Of a stretch of DNA of 64,000 nucleotides, positions 63,707 through 64,000 are shown piece by piece (within the stretch, counting starts at the first letter, position 1; each line of letters opens with the position of its first letter). The notes under the pieces are model-generated. The model was not told where the DNA came from and did not search any database. It was given only the letters and a program-made list of their open reading frames with translations. Origin of the DNA: Photobacterium indicum (GTDB taxonomy: Bacteria; Pseudomonadota; Gammaproteobacteria; Enterobacterales; Vibrionaceae); contig NZ_PYOC01000001.1 in NCBI RefSeq assembly GCF_003026215.1, forward strand, positions 744,001 through 808,000, read 5' to 3'. Made by a program: the position numbers and the translations under genes.

Positions 63707-64000
63707 TTATCGAGAGGAATATTGAGGTTCAACTAACGTTTTCATACCGTGTAGCATCGCTTCTGCAATATCGTAATGGTCAGATTCCCATAGCTGATCG
63801 TTTAGAAATTCACCCGAATAAAACCCGTCGTAACCTGTACTTTTTATTGCCTCTACCCATTCTTGCAGTGGGATATCCCCTTCACCAAGAATGTAGCCGC
63901 GCAGTTCTTTCTCATCGACCCAAGGTTGACCACTAGCAGGACGTTTTCCATCAGAAAGGTGAACGTTATAGATTAAACACTTATCAATTTTTGCCATATC
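63707..64000 (-). CDS. Sugar-phosphate isomerase/epimerase-family protein (IolH/IolI-like), C-terminal part
   Basis: The last 97 codons of a TIM-barrel protein are present; the frame is open to the window edge, so the true start lies beyond 64000. CLIYNVHLSDGKRPA and GEGDIPLQEWVEAIKSTGYD then GFYSGEF are the end of an AP-endonuclease-2-type barrel, as in IolI (inosose isomerase), IolH and related isomerases. It is convergent with the regulator gene. Its exact reaction cannot be set from this fragment. Confidence 0.75.
   Translation of the reverse strand, partial: DMAKIDKCLIYNVHLSDGKRPASGQPWVDEKELRGYILGEGDIPLQEWVEAIKSTGYDGFYSGEFLNDQLWESDHYDIAEAMLHGMKTLVEPQYSSR

Overview
The window looks like part of a Vibrionaceae replicon, most likely Photobacterium or a close relative. 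This is inferred from protein similarity remembered from those genomes (pgaABCD, a VpsR-like regulator, DUF2960, DUF2750 and HopJ-family proteins, RNase II, DeaD and SdaC of vibrio type). The mal genes and the iol cluster are often on the second chromosome in this family. No search could be run. The DNA is moderately AT-rich. No prophage, integron, CRISPR or rRNA operon is visible; mobile DNA is limited to a decayed IS3-type orfA fragment and several copies of non-coding intergenic repeats.

Layout. 1-5000: divergent maltose ABC transporter genes (malK cut by the window edge; malE, malF, malG) with MalT-like and CRP-like sites between them. 5000-5830: a 266-bp repeat and a possible structured RNA. 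5828-13150: a diguanylate cyclase, a DUF1415 protein, RNase II, the DEAD-box helicase DeaD and an IS relic. 13280-16740: two tandem secreted RelA/SpoT-fold proteins, a small zinc-ribbon membrane protein, and HopJ and DUF2750 proteins. 16937-23230: a Fap-like functional-amyloid candidate locus (FapF-like outer-membrane protein, two N/D-rich secreted subunits, two short secreted proteins with double-glycine-like pro-segments, a secreted C39 peptidase, a VpsR-like regulator). 23298-26318: a 43-aa ORF, an MltF-like lytic transglycosylase and a second diguanylate cyclase. 26500-29350: anaerobic ribonucleotide reductase nrdDG behind an FNR box. 29670-31600: DUF2960 protein, a CREST-type membrane hydrolase with a globin, and tRNA-Ser. 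31648-35462: a CitAB/DcuSR-like two-component system divergent from a 2-hydroxycarboxylate transporter. 36031-45926: SdaC, a RibD-C reductase/TetR pair, an MFS exporter/LysR pair, a DsbA-like protein, an OpuAC-like protein without signal peptide, several small enzymes, and MetC. 46049-52236: pgaABCD for poly-N-acetylglucosamine. 52653-64000: a LysR regulator and a myo-inositol catabolism cluster (MFS transporter, iolE, iolD, a Gfo/Idh/MocA dehydrogenase, iolC, iolB, an IolJ-like aldolase, an RpiR-type regulator, and the end of an IolH/I-like isomerase).

Two themes connect the genes. The first is surface attachment and c-di-GMP: two GGDEF proteins, PgaC/PgaD (whose E. coli counterparts are allosterically controlled by c-di-GMP), a VpsR-like regulator and the Fap-like locus. 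The second is carbon uptake: maltose, dicarboxylate or citrate, serine and inositol, each with its own local regulator or operator.

The best candidates for undescribed biology are the Fap-like locus, where Sec-exported small proteins carry pro-segments ending in RGG next to a periplasmic C39 (double-glycine-type) peptidase, and the tandem signal-peptide-bearing RelA/SpoT-fold proteins at 13282-15099.
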